Of a stretch of DNA of 64,000 nucleotides, positions 55,241 through 63,791 are shown one piece after another. Every line of letters starts with the position of its first letter. The first letter of the stretch is position 1. The stretch comes from a bacterium (GTDB taxonomy: Bacteria > Krumholzibacteriota > Krumholzibacteriia > JACNKJ01). The stretch covers positions 186,001-250,000 of the forward strand of contig JAAEPZ010000253.1 in assembly GCA_024231955.1 (NCBI GenBank). Reading direction: 5' to 3'. A program made the position numbers and the translations under genes. The notes beneath the pieces are model-generated. The model saw only the letters and a program-made list of their open reading frames with translations, was not told the DNA's origin and searched no databases.

Positions 55241-55833
55241 CCCTGACCCCCATCCTGCGCCTCTCGCCGTCTTTGGAGCTCATCAGCGGTCCGCTTCAGC
55301 TCCTCATCGTTCGGGAGGGCTGTGCCGGGATTCTGTACCGACGGGATGTTCCGGCCCACGCCGGCGGGGGAGAAGTCGTCAAGCTGGTCCGGTTGGGCCA
55401 GGCGAAGGGCCTGCAACTTGATGGCCTCAAGATCCTCCGGACGCTGCGGCAGTGGCGGCCCCTGCATCTGGATCATCAGGGTACCGGCGGCACGGGATGC
55501 TTCAACTGCATCCCTGGCCATGGCCAGTTTGGCCCGCTCGAATGCGTTGGGGCCTAAGTACGCAACCCCCTCACCGCAGTTCGTATAACTGCCCCCGCGA
55601 TCGGCCTCAGCCGCAGGAGCCTGCATCTGCAGCACAGGATTCATGCTGTCGATCAGGATTTTAATCACTCCGGGCGTGAACTCCGGGGATAGTAATTGAT
55701 CGCTCTGGGGAGTCTCCTCCGGATTGGACTCGGGATTGCCGTCAGCCAGGACAGGCAAAACCAGGAGACAGAGAATGGATAGGAATATCAGACCTGGCTG
55801 CCGCCAGGCCCTGATCCGGGAGCAATGTATCAT
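55237..55833 (-). CDS. Small exported protein coupled to the metalloprotease
   Basis: The ATG at 55833 follows AAGGAGAATCTC. The 198-residue product has a signal peptide (PGLIFLSILCLLVLPVLADG) and a polar, alanine- and glutamate-rich body ending in a charged helix (LKRTADELQRRREAQ). I recognise no family. Its stop overlaps the metalloprotease start (ATGA), which usually means matched production. It could be a chaperone, pro-domain-like inhibitor or anchor for the protease; that is a guess from position only. Confidence 0.78.
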   Translation of the reverse strand: MIHCSRIRAWRQPGLIFLSILCLLVLPVLADGNPESNPEETPQSDQLLSPEFTPGVIKILIDSMNPVLQMQAPAAEADRGGSYTNCGEGVAYLGPNAFERAKLAMARDAVEASRAAGTLMIQMQGPPLPQRPEDLEAIKLQALRLAQPDQLDDFSPAGVGRNIPSVQNPGTALPNDEELKRTADELQRRREAQDGGQG

Positions 55834-56054
55834 GAGATTCTCCTTAATTGATATGTTGGATCCTGAATGCGTTAGACACGATGGATAATTGTGAATCACA
55901 GGGAGGGGAGAATACTCCCATACTCAACGGAGGAGATCCAGGCAAATCTGATAATAGCCGATATTCCGTATTTTCAGTATTACAATACCCTTTACTAGGA
56001 CTCTGTTCGAGCTGTCAATAAGGTCTCACGAGACGCATCAACCAGGAGAACGCC

Positions 56055-56579
56055 TCAGGTGCGCCAGAAAATGACGCGGAAACGGGCCTCCCCCTGCTTT
56101 TCGACATGGGCTTCAAACCCAGCCTGGCGAGCCTTGTCGATGAGTGGCGCCGGCTCAAAAGGGGCTATAAGCGCGTAATACCGACCAACCGGAAGCTTGT
56201 CCAGGGCACCCATCACCTGGGGTAAGGGGTGTCCGCCACCCTCAATCATTGCGATCGCATCCAGAGTCTCGGCAATCAGACTCTCCTCGAAATCGGCAGG
56301 CAGATTACGCGTCTTGTCCGCATCGCTCATATCCTCGCTCCATTCCGTTGTGTCGCCGGCCTCCCGGCGCAGTCGGCCTATGAGATCTCCCAGTGAGACA
56401 CCACCCACCTGGGCCGCTTGACGCAGTGATGTTATCCTGGCGATGGTCTTGCGCAGAACGGGATTCCGCAACTTGACGAATGCCGGCGCCGCCTCGATCA
56501 GAATCTTCTCCAGTTCGGGGTAGGCATCCAGCAACTCACCGACCTTGAGGTCCGGCGTTATCGCCGGCCGCTCAGACAT
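56055..56579 (-). CDS. DUF1858 plus DUF2249 domain protein
   Basis: The ATG at 56579 lies inside the end of the upstream gene (8-base overlap) with GGGGGCGGTG just before it. Residues 1-65 fit DUF1858 (TPDLKVGELLDAYPELEKILIE...RKTIARITSLRQAAQVGGV). Residues about 110-174 fit DUF2249/TusA-like (LDAIAMIEGGGHPLPQVMGAL...VGRYYALIAPFEPAPLIDKA) but the usual active Cys is absent. These domains occur with hemerythrin-like and nitric-oxide-responsive proteins in anaerobes. Together with the DUF438 gene it forms a two-gene unit. Confidence 0.85.
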   Translation of the reverse strand: MSERPAITPDLKVGELLDAYPELEKILIEAAPAFVKLRNPVLRKTIARITSLRQAAQVGGVSLGDLIGRLRREAGDTTEWSEDMSDADKTRNLPADFEESLIAETLDAIAMIEGGGHPLPQVMGALDKLPVGRYYALIAPFEPAPLIDKARQAGFEAHVEKQGEARFRVIFWRT

Positions 56580-57828
56580 CACCGCCCCCGGTGTCATCGT
56601 CGTATTTGAGCAATCGCCGTTCACCGGACAGCGCCCGCTTCTCGGTGAGATTCTGACTGACCTCCAGAGTGCCCAGGAACTTGCCGTCATCATTCCGCAA
56701 AGCGAAGTACTCGATTGAGATGAATTGACCGCCCATCTCTATCCAGAAGGCCGCCTGACTCTGACGACCGGCGTGGAAATCGTCCAGAATCCGCTGAACC
56801 GTATCGACGCTGGAGGGTGGGTGGCAATACTGCACCTTACGCCCCAGGATAGCCTTCGAGCGGGCAAAGATGCGCTCGCGGCCGTGGCTGAAGTAACGCA
56901 CAGTGTCCTCGGCATCAACAAAGGTGACATCGAAGGGGATGTTGTTCAGGACAACCTCCAGCTCGGCCGGCGAGAAGCTCCCCGTCGGCAACTGGATCCG
57001 TTTCTCCTCGACAGCTGCGTCCTCCACAAACGCCTCAGCGATGCCCTCGGGGCGCCAGGACTCCTCCGGCACGTAGAGGCAATAGCCGTAGTCCCCACTC
57101 TCACGGTAGATGCTGTACCAATCCTCATCGCTCAGAGTGTCGAGACACATGGGGAGGAGAATCTGCTCCTCCTTGTCGATCATGCTGGATACGGCTTCGG
57201 CCGCCGGACGCAGAAGCAGTTCAATTACGCCGCAGACCTCATCCGCATTAGCCTCACCCAATGCCTTCAACCCGGCGATGGCGCTCTTCAAGAACTCGCG
57301 GGCCTCATCATGCTTGCCCCACATCACCGTCGGGGGACCCGTTATACCGGCCTTCTCCAGGAAAGGGAAAAGCAGGTTCTCCTTGCGAAGATAGTGCTTC
57401 TCCACATCCATAATCGCATTGAAACGTGCGCGGATGCTGTTGATCTCCCCTTTGGGCAGCGCATCCGCCGGCAGCGCGGCCAACTCGGCGAATAGCTTCG
57501 TAAGCCCCTGAATCTCCCAAACGAGCGCCTGATTCTCTTGCTGGAATGTATGGACCGGATGCCCGGCGGGTGCCGTGGGTGCCCCCTCCGTGTCCACCGT
57601 CCCCATCGCCTCATGATGGATATCGCACAGCTTCAAGACCTCTTCGGGCGGCAGCCCCTCGTTGATCAACTCCTGTTCGACCGCGACGACTTCATCATAA
57701 GGTACCTGGCCCAGCAGTCGGACAAGCTGAGGCCGTACCTGATCGGGGGCCTGACCATCGTGAAGCTGCCTGATCATGTGCTTGAGCAACTCCTTGCGCT
57801 GCTTTTTGTCATGCAATTGTTCACTCAT
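56572..57828 (-). CDS. DUF438 / hemerythrin-like / PAS sensor protein
   Basis: The ATG at 57828 follows AAGGGGATAATC. The 418-residue product has an N-terminal DUF438 domain (KKQRKELLKHMIRQLHDGQ, about 1-70), a hemerythrin-like four-helix domain (about 80-240; HPVHTFQQEN, VEKHYLRKENLLFPFLE, WGKHDEAREFL, IDKEEQILLPM) with His and Glu placed for a di-iron site, and a C-terminal PAS domain (about 295-400). Proteins of this layout are thought to sense O2 or NO. The partner gene overlaps by 8 bases. Confidence 0.9.
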   Translation of the reverse strand: MSEQLHDKKQRKELLKHMIRQLHDGQAPDQVRPQLVRLLGQVPYDEVVAVEQELINEGLPPEEVLKLCDIHHEAMGTVDTEGAPTAPAGHPVHTFQQENQALVWEIQGLTKLFAELAALPADALPKGEINSIRARFNAIMDVEKHYLRKENLLFPFLEKAGITGPPTVMWGKHDEAREFLKSAIAGLKALGEANADEVCGVIELLLRPAAEAVSSMIDKEEQILLPMCLDTLSDEDWYSIYRESGDYGYCLYVPEESWRPEGIAEAFVEDAAVEEKRIQLPTGSFSPAELEVVLNNIPFDVTFVDAEDTVRYFSHGRERIFARSKAILGRKVQYCHPPSSVDTVQRILDDFHAGRQSQAAFWIEMGGQFISIEYFALRNDDGKFLGTLEVSQNLTEKRALSGERRLLKYDDDTGGGDV

Positions 57829-57997
57829 GATTATCCCCTTCAGGAATGCCGCCCCGCATCTCCGAGACCGGCAGAGCAAGTAGATCTGAATAATTGGGAT
57901 TTAACTAAATCGAGAAGAGGATGGCAAGACCCATATCATGAGCTGGAGAGAATCCGGTGGGGAGAGGATGAGTCGGAATGCCCCAAGAGAATCGAGC

Positions 57998-59092
57998 TCA
58001 GTATAACGCCTTCAAGGCACTCCACGTCTTCTCCTCCGTCGCCACTTCACCGCAAGCGACGGGCCGTGCGCCAACCAGTACTCCACAGTCATTGTTGGCC
58101 GGCGCACAGGGCGAATCGCTTTGCAGCGTGTAGTCGCCGCTACCCGTTATTCCGCAGAACTGCGGATCGGCGGAGAGGTTGCAGTCCGAATCCAGTTGCC
58201 CGGAGATACAGCCCGTCCAATCTCCCCCTTCGTTGCCGAACAGGTCGCAATTATACATGGTGATCACGGAACTGCCGTCACAGTGCACGGCGGGGCCGAT
58301 ATCTCCAAATGCCAGAAGCGAGTTTCTGATCTCTGGTCTTCCGAACTGATCCGCATAGAAACCGCTGCCTAACTCGGCCGAATTGGCGACGCAGGTGCAG
58401 TTGGAGATCACCAGGTTGGCGTAACTGGCCAGGATTGCCCCCCCATACAGAGCCCGGTTGCCGACGAACAGAGAGGTCTCCAGGGAGATGTCGTCATCAT
58501 CATCGAAGTACCCGCCGCCCCGCAGGGCGGTATTGTCAACAAAGACGCAATCACTGATCGAGCTGCCAAACCAGCAATAGATCGAGAAGAAACCTCCACC
58601 CGAATGGGCGTCATTTCCCCTGAACTCGCAATTGCGGATGGTGAATCGCGAATAGTAGCAGTACAGACCGCCACCCGTGGTTGTCGCCGTATTGTCGCTG
58701 AAGAGGCAGTTGACGAGAGTGATGTCCACGGCTTCACAGTACAGGCCTGCGCCGGATGTTCCCCTGCCGTTGAGAAATGTGAAACCTTGAATTTTGACGG
58801 AGACGGGCAGCTCTCCCTCACAGACAAGCATCACCCGTTCTGATTGCGCCGCATCGATCACGACACAATTCGCCAAACCGGTTTCGCTGATAAGATTGAC
58901 ACCCTCGTCAACAGTAATACTGTTCTCGAAATATGTCCCTGCAGCGACAAGAACGGTATCGCCTGCACTTGCGGCATCTATCCCCGCCTGGATTGAGGGT
59001 TGCTCCGCCGGAACGTGAACTGTTGCCGCCGAACAGGCAACAGAGACAGTCAGCGACAGGGCCGTCGCGAGTGCAAAGCGCTTCCTCTCCAA
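57998..59092 (-). CDS. Exported right-handed beta-helix protein, paralogue of the gene at 2488
   Basis: The only available start is a TTG at 59092. The 364 residues include a signal peptide (LATALSLTVSVACSAA), an opening VHVPAEQPSIQAGIDAASAGD common to pectin-lyase-like exported proteins, and beta-helix coils (LVNCLFSDNTATTTGGGLYC, ISDCVFVDNTALRGGGYFDD). The end has SDSPCAPANNDCGV, a late Cys and TWSALKALY. Tail and coils match the protein at 2488. Proteins of this fold bind or cleave polysaccharides; no catalytic residues can be named here. Confidence 0.86.
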   Translation of the reverse strand: MERKRFALATALSLTVSVACSAATVHVPAEQPSIQAGIDAASAGDTVLVAAGTYFENSITVDEGVNLISETGLANCVVIDAAQSERVMLVCEGELPVSVKIQGFTFLNGRGTSGAGLYCEAVDITLVNCLFSDNTATTTGGGLYCYYSRFTIRNCEFRGNDAHSGGGFFSIYCWFGSSISDCVFVDNTALRGGGYFDDDDDISLETSLFVGNRALYGGAILASYANLVISNCTCVANSAELGSGFYADQFGRPEIRNSLLAFGDIGPAVHCDGSSVITMYNCDLFGNEGGDWTGCISGQLDSDCNLSADPQFCGITGSGDYTLQSDSPCAPANNDCGVLVGARPVACGEVATEEKTWSALKALY

Positions 59093-59377
59093 TGCAACCG
59101 CCTGTTCCTGGGGAGACTTGATTGTGAGAGTCGGACCGCCATGACAGTCAGCGGATACTGATAGTATAGCTCCCCTTATTCTCCAGGCAGTATGTTTCCC
59201 GGCGTCTCAGGCAAGCGATACCAGTTGAGCCTCAATCAGATCTCCTTAAATCAACTGTCGACCCCCGCCGTCTGGTGAGGGTATCTTCACAGGCGAACTC
59301 AGTCACCCCTCCCTGCCTGCAGGCACGGGCCGGGACCCGGACTTCTGTATCCTCATATCCGGCGAGTGGAGACAACC

Positions 59378-60235
59378 ATGTCCAATATTCTGTCAGCTAT
59401 CGATATCGATAAAATCGCCGACCTGCTTCTGGACTTTGCCCCGAAGCTGCTGACGGCGATCCTGATCATGCTGGGATTCTGGCTTCTGTTCAGAATCTCT
59501 CGTCGAGCCCTGCGTTCGATCCTCGGCAGGTCCGGCATGGAACAGGCACTGATCATCATGCTCGTGGATCACATCTATCGCTTTGCATTGATGACTTTCG
59601 GCATCGTGATGGCAGCCGACCAGGTTGGAATCAACGTGGGCGCGGCCCTGGCCGGCATCGGTGTAATTGGTCTGGCCCTGGGTTTCGCGGCTCAGGATTC
59701 CCTCTCCAACACCATCGCCGGTTTTATGATCTTCTGGGACAAGCCCTTTGCCGTCGGCGACTGGATCTCCGTTTCGGATCACTATGGCCGGGTTGCGGAT
59801 ATCACATTGAGAACCACGCGGATCAGAACGCTGGACAATGCCTATATCGTGATCCCCAACAAGAACATCATCGACAATATACTGACCAATCACAGCAAGG
59901 AGGGGGATCTGCGCGTGGTGGTGCCCCTGAGCATCGCCTATAAGGAGGATATCGACAGGGCGCGGGAGGTATTGCTGCAGGCCGTCGAGGGGTTGGAGCA
60001 GATCCTGCCGGAACCAGCACCCTCGGTGGTCGTCGGCAAGTTGGACGATTCCGGCGTCAATCTGAACCTGCGCTTCTGGGTAGCCGACGCTGCCGTTGAG
60101 TGTCCGATGATGGACAGGACCCGGGAGATCGCCAAACTGGCGCTGGATGCCGCGGCGATCCAGATCCCCTTCCCCCACATGCAGATCATGGTCGATGATG
60201 AGCAAAAGAGGATCCTGGCCGGAGTGGACAATTAG
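59378..60235 (+). CDS. Small-conductance mechanosensitive channel (MscS family)
   Basis: The ATG at 59378 follows GTGGAGACAACC. At 285 residues it matches E. coli MscS in size. Three N-terminal helices end in the Gly/Ala-rich TM3 pore helix (GAALAGIGVIGLALGFAAQD) followed by SLSNTIAGFMIFWDKPFAVGDWI, the family's most conserved block. The beta and alpha/beta vestibule domains follow. It opens under membrane tension to release solutes during osmotic downshock. It stands alone. Confidence 0.95.
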   Translation: MSNILSAIDIDKIADLLLDFAPKLLTAILIMLGFWLLFRISRRALRSILGRSGMEQALIIMLVDHIYRFALMTFGIVMAADQVGINVGAALAGIGVIGLALGFAAQDSLSNTIAGFMIFWDKPFAVGDWISVSDHYGRVADITLRTTRIRTLDNAYIVIPNKNIIDNILTNHSKEGDLRVVVPLSIAYKEDIDRAREVLLQAVEGLEQILPEPAPSVVVGKLDDSGVNLNLRFWVADAAVECPMMDRTREIAKLALDAAAIQIPFPHMQIMVDDEQKRILAGVDN

Positions 60236-60501
60236 CGCGGCAGCTTGCCTGCGGGCCACCCGGGCATCAACCGGCGCTGCGGGATCGATCCGCTAGCGAT
60301 GGATCCACCGTCAGCCCAATATTGGGGTAAGCGGGTGAAGGTACACCCTACTCCAGTATTGCATGACCTCACCCACCTGTGGGATGGTTGAAAACCTCTC
60401 GCTGTTTTTGAGATCTCCTGCCGCATTTTCAATCCCGGCGTGTCGAGATATCACACTCACAAATCTAGGCCCTCGACCTGGCTGTATCTCTGGAGAGCCC
60501 T

Positions 60502-62955
60502 ATGCGCATCGTCCCACTGATCTCAATCCTGCTCTGTATTGGAATGGCGGATACCGGTCACGCGGCACTCGTCCCCCCCACACATCCCCTGTTTGATGGA
60601 GACGCCGTGCATGAGATTCATCTCACCTTCGAGCAAGCCGACTGGTGGGACCGGTTGGAGTACAACTTCGAATCCTATGAAGATCCCCCGCTGCTAGCTG
60701 CGGCCTTCGACTGGGAAGCGGTTCACTTCGACAGCATCGGTGTCCGGTTCAAGGGTAACAGCAGTTACAACCATGTGCAGGGGTACAAGAAATCCTTCAA
60801 ACTCGATCTGGATGAGTTCTCCTCCAGCCAGGAGCTTGAGGGGCTGGACAAACTGAATCTGAACAATGTTTTCATGGATCCGAGTTTCGTGCGTGAACGG
60901 GCCGGATACGAGATCTGTGACGCCCTGGGGCTGCCCGCCTGCCGCTCAAACTACGCCGCCCTCTACATCAACGGCGACTACTGGGGTCTCTACGTATTGC
61001 TGGAACAGGTGGACCAGGAGTATATCGAAAGCCGTTTTGGCGGGGACGAAAACGGCAATCTCTGGAAGGGCGAACCCAAGGGGACGTTCGAATATTTCGG
61101 CACCTCAGTCGCCACCTACAAGACCAAATACGAACTGAAAACCAACGAGGATGTGGACGATTGGTCCGACCTGATCGAGGCGATAGACCTGCTCAACAAT
61201 ACGCCGACGGCCTATCTGCCCGACAGTTTGCACAATGTGATGGATGTGGGCAGCGCCCTGATGATGCATGCCGCCGACATACTGACAGTAAATCTCGACA
61301 GCTACATCGGCCGCTGCGCCAACTACTATTTTTACCATCGCGACCTTGATGATCGCCTGGTATTCCTGAAGTGGGATCTCAACATGTGCTGGGGCACATT
61401 CAACCTGAACTTCAACTACTCCATCACCGAGCGGGAACAGCTGGACGCGCTCTGGACCAATCCCCGATATGGTGAGGCGCGACCTCTGGAGGAGCGACTC
61501 TGGGAGGTGCCGGTCTACACCGATATCTATCTGGGTCATCTACGTCGCCTGATGGCCGGGGCGGCCGAGCCCGATCGCCTCATCGCCCGGATGGAGGAGA
61601 TGCGCGACCTGATCCGCCCCTGGGTTTACTCCGATCCGAACAAGTTCTACTCCAACACGCAGTTCGAAAACGCAATGGACCACGACACACCCAGCGGTCC
61701 CAACTCGCTGCCGGCGCTGGGGACATTCATCCGCAACCGGGACACCTACCTGCGCAGCGAGATCGGAGAGTGGACGCCGATACCCGGTCTGGTTCTCAAC
61801 GAAATAATGGCGGCCAACGCGACGACGATACCGGACAACATGGGCGAGTACGAAGACTGGGTGGAGATTCTCAATACGGGCGATGCCGCCATCGAACTGG
61901 GCGGTCTCGGATTGACCGATCACCATGACGGCGGCACCCATTTCATCTTCCCCACCTACTCGCTCACACCCGGCGCGCGGGTCATCGTCTGGTGCGACGA
62001 GGAGATCGGCGAGGGGGATTGGCATGCTCCGTTCAAGCTGGATCGCGACGGCGAGGATCTCTATCTCCTTGATGACGTCACTGTCGTCGATCAGATGAGT
62101 TATCCGGCTCTGGCCGCCGACCAGAGTTGGGGTCGGTGGCCCGACGGCACCGGCGACTGGCAGCTTCTCAGCCTGGCCACTCCCGGTACGAGTAATGACA
62201 ACTCGACCAATCCTGAAGAGGTGACGCTCTACATCAATGAGTTCCTGGCCAGCAACGCCTCCTGCGGGCAGGATGAAACCGGGGCCTATCCAGACTGGGT
62301 CGAGATCTACAACCCCGGTCCCGCTGCCGTCGAGATGGGTGGTCTGTTTCTCAGCGACGACCTGAGTGCATCAACCCAATGGGCCCTCCCCGACACCCTG
62401 CTCGCGGCCGGTGGCTTCATGATCATCTGGTGCGATGAGGATGAGGATGATGGTCCCCTGCACGCCAATTTCAAACTCGGCGCCGGCGGGGAGGAGATCG
62501 CCCTCTTCGGCCGTCTCGCCGCCGGCAATGATCTGATCGATAGTTATACGTTCGGTCCCCAGGTCACCGACATCAGCGAGGGGCGCCAAACGGATGGTGG
62601 AGCGAGTTGGATCCTCTTCGATCCGCCGACCCCCGGCATCAGCAACAACGCGACAGCTATCGACGACACGCCGGCAAGCTCACCGATGAGCCTGATCAAC
62701 TACCCCAACCCCTTCAACCCCACCACCAGAATCGCCTTTACGATTCCCGATGCGGGAGAGGCGTATCTGGGGATCTTCGATCTGCGGGGGCGCAAGCTGG
62801 CCACGCTGATAAACGGCGAACTAACGGCAGGTCATCACTACCACGATTGGAACGGACGGGATGATCGGGACCAACCCCTGGCCTCCGGCGTCTACTTCGC
62901 CAGGTTGAGCTGTGGCGCCGAGCAGAGGAGGATCAGGATGGTTCTTCTGCGTTGA
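60502..62955 (+). CDS. Exported CotH-kinase-fold protein with two lamin-tail domains and FlgD-like C-terminus
   Basis: The ATG at 60502 follows GGAGAGCCCT. The 817-residue protein has a signal peptide (about 1-22), a CotH domain (about 33-410; VRFKGNSSYNHVQGYKKSFK, INGDYWGLYVLLEQVDQEYI, FLKWDLNMCWGTF), two lamin-tail domains (about 432-555 and 573-715; each opens LNEIMAANAT or INEFLASNAS) and a FlgD-like tail (NYPNPFNPTTR to RMVLLR). It is a smaller relative of the protein at 35729. Secretion is well supported; kinase activity is inferred from the fold. Confidence 0.9.
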   Translation: MRIVPLISILLCIGMADTGHAALVPPTHPLFDGDAVHEIHLTFEQADWWDRLEYNFESYEDPPLLAAAFDWEAVHFDSIGVRFKGNSSYNHVQGYKKSFKLDLDEFSSSQELEGLDKLNLNNVFMDPSFVRERAGYEICDALGLPACRSNYAALYINGDYWGLYVLLEQVDQEYIESRFGGDENGNLWKGEPKGTFEYFGTSVATYKTKYELKTNEDVDDWSDLIEAIDLLNNTPTAYLPDSLHNVMDVGSALMMHAADILTVNLDSYIGRCANYYFYHRDLDDRLVFLKWDLNMCWGTFNLNFNYSITEREQLDALWTNPRYGEARPLEERLWEVPVYTDIYLGHLRRLMAGAAEPDRLIARMEEMRDLIRPWVYSDPNKFYSNTQFENAMDHDTPSGPNSLPALGTFIRNRDTYLRSEIGEWTPIPGLVLNEIMAANATTIPDNMGEYEDWVEILNTGDAAIELGGLGLTDHHDGGTHFIFPTYSLTPGARVIVWCDEEIGEGDWHAPFKLDRDGEDLYLLDDVTVVDQMSYPALAADQSWGRWPDGTGDWQLLSLATPGTSNDNSTNPEEVTLYINEFLASNASCGQDETGAYPDWVEIYNPGPAAVEMGGLFLSDDLSASTQWALPDTLLAAGGFMIIWCDEDEDDGPLHANFKLGAGGEEIALFGRLAAGNDLIDSYTFGPQVTDISEGRQTDGGASWILFDPPTPGISNNATAIDDTPASSPMSLINYPNPFNPTTRIAFTIPDAGEAYLGIFDLRGRKLATLINGELTAGHHYHDWNGRDDRDQPLASGVYFARLSCGAEQRRIRMVLLR

Positions 62956-63024
62956 GCGGGCGCATGCGTTCACCGAGCCTGATGAGACGACTCAGGATTG
63001 GGTCGGTTTCAGTAGGAAGGTCAA

Positions 63025-63765
63025 CTATTCACTATCCCTGCGCAGTATCTCATCGATCGTGAGCTCTTCTTCACGCATCGCTTTTTTGATGCTCTCGAAT
63101 TCCCAGGCGAGTTGACTCACCTCGTCCTTGATCCCGTCATCATCCTTGCTGCGTAGTGTCGCCTCAACCTCTCTCAATCGGATCTGGAAAGCGGCTGCAA
63201 TTTTGTCGTTCCTGAATTGGGATACCATCCCCTCGGCTTGGGTTTTGATCTCCTGGAATCTGGTTTCGGAGCGGAGGCGCTCCAGCTGTTTCTCCCGAGA
63301 TGTCTTGGATGTCAATGCGCGCGGGAAGATGGCCGCGAGGGATTCCTCGAATCGCTGTCCGAATCCCTCCATTGCCTTTTCCACATGAAGTATGAACAGT
63401 CCCACAAACAGACCGATCGTGTTGGGTGACCAACTCTCAAAGGTGCTCACCGTACCCGTATTGTCCCCACTGGCCAGAAAACTGAGGATGATATACAGAT
63501 ACACTACAGCTTGAGCTCCGCGATAGAAATAGTCGGGGAGGAACTTGCGATCAAAACGTTCTCGACGTGTTTTGGCGCTGGCCATGATATAGAGGAGAAC
63601 CCCGACTATTGTGAAGACAAACGGCAGCCATTGCCCCGCATGCCCCTTCAACATCGGCATTTTGTTCTGGACCGCCAGCGTCATGATGGTAACCATGATC
63701 GTGGACGAGACAATAATCGTCGGCCACCCTTTCAGACCGCCATTGTCGGCTTTGTTTGATTGCAT
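63025..63765 (-). CDS. Membrane protein with C-terminal coiled coil
   Basis: The start at 63765 follows GGGAGCAGGAAA. The 246 residues show three or four N-terminal helices (TIIVSSTIMVTIMTLAV, WLPFVFTIVGVLLYIMA, GAQAVVYLYIILSFLA, NTIGLFVGLFILHVE) and a charged helical C-terminal half (about 150-246; QLERLRSETRFQEIKTQAEG) likely to form a coiled coil. I do not recognise the family. The upstream partial gene ends 26 bases before it on the same strand, so the two may be co-transcribed. Confidence 0.75.
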   Translation of the reverse strand: MQSNKADNGGLKGWPTIIVSSTIMVTIMTLAVQNKMPMLKGHAGQWLPFVFTIVGVLLYIMASAKTRRERFDRKFLPDYFYRGAQAVVYLYIILSFLASGDNTGTVSTFESWSPNTIGLFVGLFILHVEKAMEGFGQRFEESLAAIFPRALTSKTSREKQLERLRSETRFQEIKTQAEGMVSQFRNDKIAAAFQIRLREVEATLRSKDDDGIKDEVSQLAWEFESIKKAMREEELTIDEILRRDSE

Positions 63766-63791
63766 TTTCCTGCTCCCGGTTCTTGCTCCAT

